A stretch of 64,000 nt of DNA from Azorinus chamasolen (taxonomy: Eukaryota > Mollusca > Bivalvia > Cardiida > Solecurtidae). The DNA is taken from the NCBI GenBank assembly GCA_963576725.1, contig OY755241.1, positions 77,424,701-77,488,700 of the forward strand. The letters are read 5' to 3'. The notes beneath the pieces are model-generated. The model saw only the letters and a program-made list of their open reading frames with translations. It was not told the origin of the DNA and did no database searches. Made by a program: the position numbers and the translations under genes. Of the stretch, positions 56,381-64,000 are shown piece after piece. Position 1 is the first letter of the stretch, and each line of letters begins with the position of its first letter.

Positions 56381-56545
56381 TAGCTTCGAAGCCATCTGAT
56401 CAGGATCTGCTCTGTTTGCTAATGGAAATTGAAAGATCTGTTTCTAAAATGGCTACTATGTTCCATGTTCCATTAACTATTTTGTCCATGAATATTCAGT
56501 ATGTATTGAAATTTAGAATAAACATAGAACAGGGAAAGGGTAACT
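56381..56545 (+). mobile_element. M1 MITE right-half fragment
   Basis: GAAGCCATCTGATCAGGATC, GCTCTGTTTGCTAATGG, CCATGAATATTCAGTATG and GAACAGGGAAAGGGTAA. The left half is missing. Confidence 0.7.
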
Positions 56546-56799
56546 TAAATCCTTCCCAAACAGAGTAAACCCAGATCAGATGGCTCCAACAGGATTTTCT
56601 ATTTTCTTATTGGAAATCTTCAGTTTCTATCGCAGCCGATATTTGTTCATATACTATTGTAAGTATCATTACAGTTGTTTGTAGCTCAGCGTGGTTTCTA
56701 GGCTTGCTTGAAAGAACATGAGAGTTGAGACCCCTTCCATACCCTTGCATGGTCATAAGAGGTGTCTAAGAGGGGTTTTACCCCTTAACTGTCAAGAAC

Positions 56800-57120
56800 G
56801 AGTTAATTAGCATTATGCAAACATGCAGACTTTGATCAGAGGGCTTCTGTAGGAGCTGTCTGATCAGCATCTGCACTGTTTGTTGTTCAAGATCCTCTAG
56901 TACATTTTATCCTTTGAGGCCTGGATTCCATATACAGGGTAACCCTGTTTGGTTTCTCGGCCCTCATGGGCAGATAAGTCTGATAGCACCAGTCTGCTAT
57001 TCAATATTCAGCCCTTTAAATGCAGGAAATAAGTTGACTCATTTGCAAATAGTTCAGATCCAGATCAGAAGGTTCCAAGAGGATCCCTCTAATCACGCTC
57101 TGCACTGCTTGTCTTTCAAA
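56800..57120. mobile_element. Two degraded palindromic MITE cores
   Basis: 56818-56885 (GCAAACATGCAGACTTTGAT ... CATCTGCACTGTTTG) and 57044-57113 (GCAAATAGTTCAGATCCAGA ... GCTCTGCACTGCTTG). Confidence 0.5.
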
Positions 57121-57271
57121 ATCCTTTAGCAACTCTGATCCTTTCACACTTAATGGCTCTTACTGTTGAGCACTGCTGGACCAATCATTCTATATTGTAA
57201 GTTCTGCATTCAGCCTGAGGATTAACTGAAGTGGTCAATGTCATGATACCATATGCCAACATTATGATGTT

Positions 57272-57387
57272 ATGGAGCCGCTTACAGTGATTGAAGTACT
57301 CGCTCAATCCACCAACCTCCCACAAGTGTCCATCACGAGGGGCTTTGAACTAACAAGTGAATGCAGCAGCTCCATAAGATACAAAAG
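57272..57387 (+). CDS. Possible 5' coding exon
   Basis: ATG at 57272 opens MEPLTVIEVLAQSTNLPQVS, then ITRGFELTSECSSSIRYK, up to donor AAAAG|GTAAAT (phase 2). 38 codons without a stop and with balanced composition, in a region otherwise full of stops. No upstream acceptor is evident, so a first coding exon is the best reading. I do not recognise the family. Confidence 0.35.
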
Positions 57388-57619
57388 GTAAATCACTAAT
57401 TGTAGTTTTCATGATGTAAATATTATTCCATTATCCTGACTATTCAGACAAGCAAATAGTGCAGAACTAGATCAAACTTCTCTTGAGAGTTCGTTCTTCA
57501 GGGTTTTCACTATTTGTTACAATATCAGTCTAATTTTAAGTTATAAAATTGTGCTGAAGTGAATTATTCATCTCTTCAAACTATGGAGAGAGGAGATTGG
57601 GTGTTAGGGTTAGGGTATT

Positions 57620-57910
57620 TAACCCATTCCCTCATATTGATGCCTTTTGACGCCCCTGCAAAAGTCACTTTTTAAAACCATTTTGACAATGGAGGATATT
57701 TGTACGTTACAGTGAGATATCAATTTTTATTTTCGTTGTATAAGAAGGGAAATAATGACATCATGAATATTCATTGGCTGAAATTTTTTATTTCGGCAGA
57801 AATTGTAGAATTATATCTACATGTATACAATTCCATAAGCAAACAGAGAAGACCCTGATTTGACTGCACCTATCGTTACAAGATGTCTTTATGGAGTAAA
57901 GAGTTAACAT
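57620..57910. mobile_element. M2 left fragment and M3 fragment
   Basis: TTAACCCATTCCCTCATATT (57619 on) stops before its dyad. 57740-57907 is an inverted M3 with CATGAATATTCATTGGCTG, core left arm GCAAACAGAGAAGACCCTGA and GGAGTAAAGAGTTAA. Confidence 0.55.
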
Positions 57911-58030
57911 AAATAGTGCAGAACCAAATTAACAAATGCATTTCGGGTTGAGGTTACTGTTGCTAATACAGATCCTGACCAGAAACATAAATAGTAACAG
58001 CTCCAGATATCATGCATAGATTAAATTATT

Positions 58031-58125
58031 TTCACCAAATCCTATGCTGTGACCAGTCTCTACGTAGAATTATCTTGAGGAGACAATTCTAAAGAGTGGT
58101 CACAACATAGAATCTGGTGGAGAAA
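58031..58125. mobile_element. Foldback element
   Basis: CACCAAATCCTATGCTGTGA pairs with TCACAACATAGAATCTGGTG; an inner pair AGAATTATCTTGAGG / GACAATTCT is weaker. Confidence 0.6.
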
Positions 58126-58328
58126 TGACAATTTTAGTATTTTGAGTATGCATCTTTTTGTTTGCAGGATAAAACCGATGTAGCATGAGCAATGACCCCT
58201 TGGATATGGAAATTGAGTTAATTGGCAGACTTGGACCCAGATCAGCACTGTTTATTAAAGATGCCCAGGAATGTGTATACGTGTTCATACTGAATAGACT
58301 GTACTGTTCAATAAGGTTGGAACTACTT

Positions 58329-58690
58329 GCTTCGCTAGTTTGAATTCGCAAGGTTTTGCTGTATTTTGATTAGTTGACTTGTTAACCCTTTCCCTGGTAT
58401 AAACACTTTTTCATGCATTTTCAAACAAGGTAGACCCAGATCAGATGGTTCTTATAGGAGCTGTCTCATCAGTGGCTGCCCTGTTTGCTAATAGAATTTG
58501 ATAGATCTGTTTCTTTAGTTTCTAAAATGGCTACGCTGGTCCACCTTCCATATTTCATTAAAAGTATTCCGTCCATGAATATTCAGTAGGTATTAAAGTT
58601 GGAATGAATATAGAACAGGGAAAGGGTAAAGAGAATTGAATCAAGAGCATGTTTCATCAATGGACATATATATATATATATTACTGATTT
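58329..58690 (+). repeat. Segmental duplication, copy 1 (copy 2 at 59340-59710)
   Basis: Both copies have GTTTGAATTCGCAAGG-type flank, TGTATTTTGATTA, GTTGACTTGTTAACCC, an M1 at the same site (58382-58629 and 59395-59640), AATCAAGAGCATGTT and an AT dinucleotide run. The M1 insertion therefore predates the duplication. Confidence 0.8.
58382..58629 (+). mobile_element. M1 MITE
   Basis: TTAACCCTTTCCCTGGTATA to GAACAGGGAAAGGGTAA; core 58425-58492. Confidence 0.8.
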
Positions 58691-58702
58691 GCTTATGAAA
58701 TA

Positions 58703-58927
58703 TTAACCCATTCCCTCATATTGATGACTTTTGATGCCTGTGTAAACTTTACTTCCTGAAACCATTGTGATAAATAGAGCATTTGTTCCATAGCAGCAAA
58801 TGCTCTGTTTATCACAATGGTTTGAACACTACACTAAAAAATTCCTTTCCTCTAGTTTCTGCTCTTTTTGGTAAATATACTCACTGTCAGGTAGGAACTA
58901 CAAATAGCCTATGAGGGAATGTGTTAA
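58703..58927 (+). mobile_element. M2 MITE
   Basis: TTAA 58703-58706 and 58924-58927; ends CCCATTCCCTCATATTGATG and TATGAGGGAATGTG. The core palindrome (58757-58826) is nearly complete. Confidence 0.85.
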
Positions 58928-59003
58928 TGATCTGATCCTACAGCTTGTGCCATAGTATCAGATTTCTTTGTTTGTGAAATCATAAAACTTCAGTGATAGT
59001 CAG

Positions 59004-59242
59004 ACTTTTACTCCATAAGCCTTTCTACACCTTTGTACAAACAGAGTAGACCCAGATTGGATGGCTACTGTAGGAGCTGTCTGATCAGGGACTGTTCTAT
59101 TTGCCTTTGATGTAATAAAGGTATAATTCTACAGTTTCTGCCGTGGCCAAACATTACTGTGCCCATGTGCTGTTATAACAACAAATCAAATTAATATTCA
59201 TGATGTTATTCTTCCATGAATATTCATGGAGTAAAGGGTTAA
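59004..59242 (+). mobile_element. M3 MITE
   Basis: ACTTTTACTCCATAAGCC (left TTAA lost) to ATTCATGGAGTAAAGGGTTAA; core 59040-59107. Confidence 0.8.
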
Positions 59243-59339
59243 GACAGGTTGAAACTAATGCAGGATGAAAATCTTACAGAAAGCTCCTGTGAGCTTTCTA
59301 AATGACTTTCACCCTTCATTTAGCAACCACTTGCTTCAC

Positions 59340-59710
59340 TAAAAGTTTGAATTCACAAGGTTTTTCTGTATTTTGATTACATGCAGTTGACTTGTTAACC
59401 CTTTCTCTCATATAAAGACTTTTTCATGCATTTGCAAACAAAGTAGACCCATATTAGATGGTTCTTATCGGAGTCGTCTCATCAGTGTCTGCCCTGTTTG
59501 ATAATGGAATTTGATAGATCCGTTTCTTAGTTTCTAAAATGGCTACAGTGTTCCGACTTCCATATTTCATTAAAAGTATTTTGTCCATGAATATTCAGTA
59601 GGTATTAAAGTTAGAATAAATATAGAACATAGAAAGGGTCAAGAGAATTTAATCAAGAGCATGTTACATCAATGGACATTATATATATATATTGGTCTAA
59701 TTACTGATAG
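59340..59710 (+). repeat. Segmental duplication, copy 2, with M1
   Basis: See copy 1 at 58329. The M1 (59395-59640) is the same insertion, with independent point changes. Confidence 0.8.
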
Positions 59711-59856
59711 TAAATAGGATCACCATAATTTTATTGTATCATAAATGATCAATGAAAATCATGTAAATTTATCGCGATGTAAATGAGATATGGATCAGCA
59801 ACTTTTCTCCCGTCTCTAAAACCTAACTAAATCAACCAATCACTAGAATCCATGTC

Positions 59857-60052
59857 GTAACCCATTACACACCTTTGCAAACAGAGGAGACCCAGATCAG
59901 ATGGATCCTTTAGGAGGTGTCTTGTCAAGGTTTGCTCTGTTTGCTTATGAAACAATATTTATCTGATTCTACAGTTTCTGCCATTGCCAAGATATGCTAT
60001 TATAAATATTCAGATAATTAATATACTGCGGATATGCAGTTTGGCCATAACC
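59857..60052 (+). mobile_element. M3 MITE, degraded
   Basis: GTAACCCATTACACACCTTT, core 59876-59945 (GCAAACAGAGGAGACCCAGA ... GGTTTGCTCTGTTTGC), then the M3 right half up to about AATATTCAGATAATTAAT. Confidence 0.6.
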
Positions 60053-60689
60053 AATCCCAATGATTCATATATTTTTTCGGTTAAAATTGATTGAATGCCT
60101 ATTAAGAAATTCTTCCAATCTTTTTCCGTGCTTGTCGGCATGCTGTCTCAAAGGACAAAAAAGTCCTTCCATGCTATATCTGATGGCTCACAACAGAAAA
60201 TCTGTTTCTGAGGGTAATTTCTGTCAGTTAACCCCCCCCCCTCTCCACACACACGCACACACACACACACTTCCCCTTCTTACTCTGGGAACTGGTGACA
60301 AGTTTTAATCGCATAATTGCCGTATGAAGCCAAACAGATTGAGTTATTCTTACAAGTAGCTACATTGAGAATATCATCCAAGGGGGCATGATTGACAAAC
60401 AACCACCAGTTAGAAACGGCCCTCTGTTCATAAGGCAGATCTGAAGGAAATTTAAGATCTCGGTCAGAGAGATCTATGTAAGCCTGTCTCGATCCTGGGT
60501 GAATCAGGATGTTAAAGTATGTTTGCGTCCCACTGATAAGATGCGATGGCCAGCCTGATGGATGACTGAGTTTTCATCTTTGAAAGAATCAATCTTAAGA
60601 AAACAATTGAGAGCTGACAGATTAATGATGAGATGGTATATTCATTCTACTTAGTTATAGTACCTAGTTATAGTCTACTTTCAGTCCGA

Positions 60690-60958
60690 AGGACTGCTCA
60701 GCTGACTGTACATTTACTCCCCTGGTCATTGAGTCATTCACCTAAAATATTGAGCACTGCTAACATATCTCGCTATCATGCAGCCACAGTACCGGTTAGT
60801 GACACTCACAGGTACCCATTTTGACCCCTGGATGGAGAGGAAGGGTGGGTAGGAGACACTGAAAAGCGACTCTTAAATTTCCAGGAGGGACTGGGATTTG
60901 AACCCTGGACCTCCAGATTGGTAGAAAGCGCGTTACCACTAGACCACCGCACACCACA
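60690..60958 (-). mobile_element. tRNA-derived SINE, inverted
   Basis: On the minus strand GTGCGGTGGTCTAGTGGTAA holds box A (TGGTCTAGTGG), and GGTCCAGGGTTCAAATCCCA holds box B. The T-arm is nearly intact but the acceptor stem does not pair. A body of about 200 bp (GGGTACCTGTGAGTGTCACT ... GCATGATAGCGAGATATGTT) follows. The end is uncertain. Confidence 0.6.
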
Positions 60959-61332
60959 AATGAGAAAATCTGTTGTAAAAGACAGGAAAGTGGATGTTGG
61001 AGACAACAACCCAGCACTTCCACCCAACTTAAGCTGGTTTGTCTCAGCTGTTGTAGTTGTTCAGAAGTCTCACCCTGCGCTGTGAGTTCCTCTTGGTCGG
61101 AGCAACTCTGGTGGCGAGTTTATTCTTGTTGGCGTTGTGTTTCAAAGGACAAAAATGACCTTCCATGGCATCTGATAGCACACAACAGATAATCTGTGGG
61201 TAATTCTAAGGGTTCTGCTCCTTAAGCTCCCGTTAGGTTAAACCCCTCCCCCTCTCTTCCTTCTAGGTCTAGATCTAGCCACTTTTATTTTTATTCATTT
61301 TTATTTCATTTTATTTATTTTCCCCCATATAG

Positions 61333-61657
61333 CTCTCACTCTAGACACTCTCTGCATCAGGCCGGACTCTCTGAGAGGCATAGACAGTCTGTTGTCAGTT
61401 CAACCTTCTCGACTGCTTTGACCCCTGTGGTCACTCCAGTTTCAACACCAACTACGGCCCCCATGGCCCTTTCTGTTCCTACAGCTCCTACAGTTATTCC
61501 TGATCTGTATACCCTGCAGTATTGGAGCCCAGATGCCTTCATTGAAGGCAATCCTCTGCTCCGGGGAACTCTGGAAGCGAGCCATTTCTTGCCAGCGTTT
61601 TGTCTCAAATGTCCTATGCCATTTGACAGTGCACAACAGATCTGTTTCTGCGGGTAA
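61333..61657 (+). CDS. Possible terminal exon, Thr/Pro-rich with zinc-ribbon-like tail
   Basis: The acceptor TATTTTCCCCCATATAG is followed by 107 open codons to TAA 61655-61657. Composition: Ser/Arg-rich start, then TPVVTPVSTPTTAPMALSVP, then PDLYTLQYWSPDAFIEGNPL, and at the end FCLKCPMPFDSAQQICFCG. The C-x2-C...C-x-C arrangement recalls single zinc ribbons but lacks the usual glycine pattern, so this is a weak match. Upstream exons are not identified. Two decayed copies of the tail lie upstream at 60130 and 61150. It may belong to a gene or to an unrecognised mobile element. Confidence 0.35.
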
Positions 61658-62150
61658 TTCTAAGGGCTTTGCTCCCTTAGCTCCCGTTAGTTTTAAATGC
61701 CCTCCCCTTTCCCCTTCTAGAGCTCTAGATACTGGTGACTGGTAGGTTTTAATCTTATTTTATTTTTATTCTATTACTTGTGCCCCAGAGACCTTCCTAC
61801 CTTGCCGTGGTTCTGGGGCCTAATTGTCAAAGGGGATGTTTTTGTTTATTTGACAGAGATTATCCCCTCTGGCAAGAACTAAAAGGAAGCTCCTGTTATT
61901 TTTAACACCCTCCCCTACCAACCCCATCCCTTCTTCCCCTTCTAGGTCTAGCTCTAGACACTGATGACAGGTACATTTTAATCATGTATTTGCTCTATGG
62001 AGCTAAATAGGTTTTATTTTAATTTTTCCCGATATAGCCCCAGAGACCTTCCTACCTTGCCGTGGTTCTGGGGCCTAATTGCTAAAGGGGATGTCTCTGT
62101 TTATTTGACAGAGATTATCCCCTCTGCCAAGAACTAAAAGGAAGTCCCTG

Positions 62151-62369
62151 TTAACCCTTCGCTTGCTGAATTTTAATACATTTCTCCTTCTTTACTCATG
62201 CCCTGTTGTATAATTACATATATTTTTACTGTGTACAAGTATATTGCTGTGCAATAACTGCTGTGGAGTGTACTTGTTGCACACTCAACTTGTAAATAGT
62301 GCAGACCTCATCTGGGTCTTCATTATTTACAGGTACACATATTGACATGAATAGCAAGCGAAGGGTTAA
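62151..62369. mobile_element. M4 MITE, intact copy
   Basis: TTAA 62151-62154 and 62366-62369; perfect terminal repeats CCCTTCGCTTGCT and AGCAAGCGAAGGG. A short core GTAAATAGTGCAGACC ... GGTCTTCATTATTTAC. Confidence 0.88.
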
Positions 62370-62532
62370 TTTTTATAGATACACAATTCTAACATTTTCC
62401 TTTTCTCTGGAGGTGAGGGTTGATAAATGTATTATTTATATTCTTGTCCAATTTCTATCTTGTTGGTACTCTCTAGAATTGGCTCGAGACAAATCTAATG
62501 AGTACCAGCAAGAATGAGTTTGTCAGAGAAAT

Positions 62533-62870
62533 TGAACCCTTTACTCCATAAATATGCCTGGTTTCTACACGTTTTCAAACAAAGTAGACCCGGACTAGAC
62601 GGCTGCTGTGATTTTCATGAGTACCAGCAAGAATGAGATGGATATTTTAGCTGAAGTTTAATGATGTAAACTTTTTAAGGAATTTATTTTCTTTGACACA
62701 AACTGTAGAATCAGACCTGTGTCATGTCTAAAGCAAATATAGTAAACTCTGATCTGACAGCTCAAATATAGTAGACTCTGATCTGACGGCTCATATAGGA
62801 ACCATCTGATCTGGGTCTACTCTGTTTTCAATTGTGTGAAAGTGTCTTTATATGAGGGAATTGGTTATAG
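62533..62870. mobile_element. Degraded M3/M1 pieces
   Basis: GAACCCTTTACTCCATAAAT (M3 left end), a half core at 62575-62607, and a second core at 62755-62827 with its left arm duplicated (TAGTAAACTCTGATCTGACA, TAGTAGACTCTGATCTGACG). It ends in TTTATATGAGGGAATTGG. Confidence 0.5.
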
Positions 62871-62920
62871 ATCTGTAGCCGGATAGAGATTGTGGTGAAA
62901 CAGTCATAGTTTTACTGTGT

Positions 62921-62992
62921 GGCTTGGTAGCTCAGTCGGTAGAGTGTTGGCCAGTAAGCCAGAGGCCCTGGGTTCAAGTCCCAGTCGAGTCG
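62921..62992 (+). tRNA. tRNA-like sequence, probably a pseudogene or SINE head
   Basis: Box A TAGCTCAGTCGG and box B GGTTCAAGTCC are good. The acceptor GGCTTGG pairs with TCGAGTC using G-U pairs, the D-arm GCTC/GAGT and T-arm CTGGG/CCCAG are intact. The anticodon arm TTGGC/GCCAG leaves only a 6-base loop (CAGTAA), one short of normal, so no anticodon is assigned. No SINE body is recognised after it. Confidence 0.4.
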
Positions 62993-63155
62993 CACACAAT
63001 TTGGATCCATATAAAACATCAAATAATGAGTTGACCTTTCTACACTGGGGGCGAAGAAGTCTGTTTGCAGTTTAATTGTAGAATCTACACTGATGAATTT
63101 GAAAAAAATGTTTGAAGTTTTTTCGTAAATAAATTATATTGAAGATGGTTCCATA

Positions 63156-63429
63156 AACAAGAGGCACCAACCCTCGTCTGATTTGGTGCTTGTCCAGCAA
63201 AATTAAACATTTTGAGAAATATAAACGGCCATCAATCCAAAATTTTGAAATCAAAAGTTCTAATGGTAGGGGCTTTCCCCTCAATGAGATCTACTAACCC
63301 ATGAAACTTCATGTTGTTTCGAGTTCTGGTCAATGTTCAGATTTCGGACTACAACGTACGATGACGACAACGCAGACTCCGGAGTTACGATAATAGCTCT
63401 TGATTTCTTCGAAGCAGACGAGCTAAAAA
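63156..63429 (+). mobile_element. Family E pearl-type element without tandem core
   Basis: Starts AACAAGAGGCACCAACCCTC (hairpin GGCACCAA/TTTGGTGCT), about 200 bp of single-copy interior, then GATGACGACAACGCAGACTC and a terminal AGCTCTTGATTTC / GCAGACGAGCT hairpin with AAAAA. It shows the minimal end structure of this superfamily. Confidence 0.7.
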
Positions 63430-63717
63430 TTAAATTTCAAACATAATTACTAACTACGTTTATGTCTTATGTCTTACGTTTATGACTCTGCCTATAGGAT
63501 TTGGACTACATATTTTCTGTCTTTGATGGACGATACTGTCAGAATATTAGAATACATCTCCTTCCCTGCATCGTTTACACTGCACTTAATATTTAACCCA
63601 TAACCATTGCACCCTCAGCACTTGTACCCCTTGAAGGTGTTTACAGGAATATGCAAATATCTGCAGCAAACCCCTTATGTAAACCTACATACAAAATTTT
63701 ATTTAAACTTGCTTAAC

Positions 63718-63960
63718 CCGGTAGTATTTTTATGCCTTTAAAAAACAGTGGACCCACATGTCAGATGGCTCCTGCAGGAACCGTCTGATATAAGTCTGTT
63801 CTGTTCGTGCAAATTATGTAGATATAATTCTGCAGTTTCATTAAACAAAATAAGTGTTTGATAGCCTCCCATTTGTGTCAAAGTTTTTTCATATCTAAAA
63901 CCTTTTCTTGGATGCCTTTGGTTCCTGCAGGAACCGTCTGATCAGAGTTGGCTCTGTTTA
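63718..63960. mobile_element. Two MITE cores at the window edge
   Basis: 63740-63812 (AAACAGTGGACCCACATGTC ... GATATAAGTCTGTTCTGTTC) and 63922-63960 (GGAACCGTCTGATCAGAGTT, GGCTCTGTTT). The second is a half palindrome. Confidence 0.5.
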
Positions 63961-64000
63961 TTCCTTTCCCTTTTCTATGTTTATTCAAAATTTCAATATG

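Larger units (their letters stand above)
60128..62152 (+). repeat. Degenerate repeats of a zinc-ribbon-like coding segment and its flanks
   Basis: Three diverged copies share CTCAAAGGACAAA/CTCAAATGTCCTATG, CACAACAGATCTGTTTCTG, CTCCCGTTAG and a pyrimidine tract ending CTTCTAG: 60130-60310, 61128-61290 and 61590-61760. A further flank unit, CCCCAGAGACCTTCCTACCT to AAGAACTAAAAGGAAG, is duplicated at 61782-61902 and 62036-62145. Only the third coding copy is open. Confidence 0.6.

Noticed and set aside
57600..57625. TTAGGGTTAGGG telomere-like words
   Set aside because: Only two units; not a telomeric tract.

Overview
This is a eukaryotic nuclear window, very probably from a bivalve mollusc. It has AT-rich DNA, no bacterial-style genes, a tRNA-derived SINE with an ACTC tail, and many pearl-type elements (cores of roughly 155-bp tandem units between a short 5' hairpin and a microsatellite plus 3' hairpin) as described from oysters, clams and mussels. 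I cannot fix the species; a heterodont clam would fit. No complete protein-coding gene is visible. Almost all short open frames are chance frames inside repeats.

Layout. 0-2.8 kb: TTAA-flanked miniature elements (MITEs) with long palindromic cores. 2.8-7.0 kb: a satellite-like array with a 315-bp higher-order period that carries vitellogenin-type estrogen response elements, split by a 1.57-kb DNA transposon (T3). 7.04-14.98 kb: a large transposon (T1) bounded by a perfect 26-bp inverted repeat, with a decayed ORF tail at 13.7-14.0 kb and three pearl-type elements inside. 16.4-26.9 kb: one decayed pogo/Tigger transposase cut into pieces by four pearl-type insertions, the first of which holds another transposon (T2) that itself holds MITEs. 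26.9-39.4 kb: phase-compatible splice-bounded exons of a possible minus-strand gene (candidates at 39.37, 36.15, 33.7, 28.3 and 27.9 kb) in a background of foldback, pearl-type and hAT-like insertions. 40.3-41.1 kb: a 300-bp tandem repeat. 41.4-42.5 kb: another pearl-type element. 43.5-54.1 kb: small tandem repeats (67, 38, 33 and 540 bp), a (CT)n tract, pogo-like MITEs, nested TTAA MITEs and a SINE. 54-64 kb: more MITEs, a few plus-strand exon candidates (47.8, 57.3, 61.3 kb), a minus-strand tRNA-derived SINE and a tRNA-like sequence at 62.9 kb.

Naming used here. Pearl-type families: A (starts AACAAGAGGGCC, ends GAGCTAAAAA), B (starts AACAAGATGTGTTT, ends GGGGGCATAAAAA), C (starts AACAAGAGTACCG, ends GCGTATAAAAA), D, E, F, G and H. 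MITE families: M1 (CCCTTTCCCTCATA ends), M2 (CCCATTCCC ends), M3 (CCCTTTACTCCATAAA ends), M4 (CCCTTCGCTTGCT ends) and M6, all flanked by TTAA as in piggyBac-like elements; M5 (CAGTAAAACCCCTCT ends, TA-flanked) as in pogo/Tigger-like MITEs. M1, M3 and M4 share a similar palindromic core although their ends differ.

The nesting gives a relative chronology: Tigger is older than pearl A2, A2 is older than T2, and T2 is older than or coeval with the MITEs it carries. All family and superfamily names rest on visible ends, target duplications and motifs, not on a database search.
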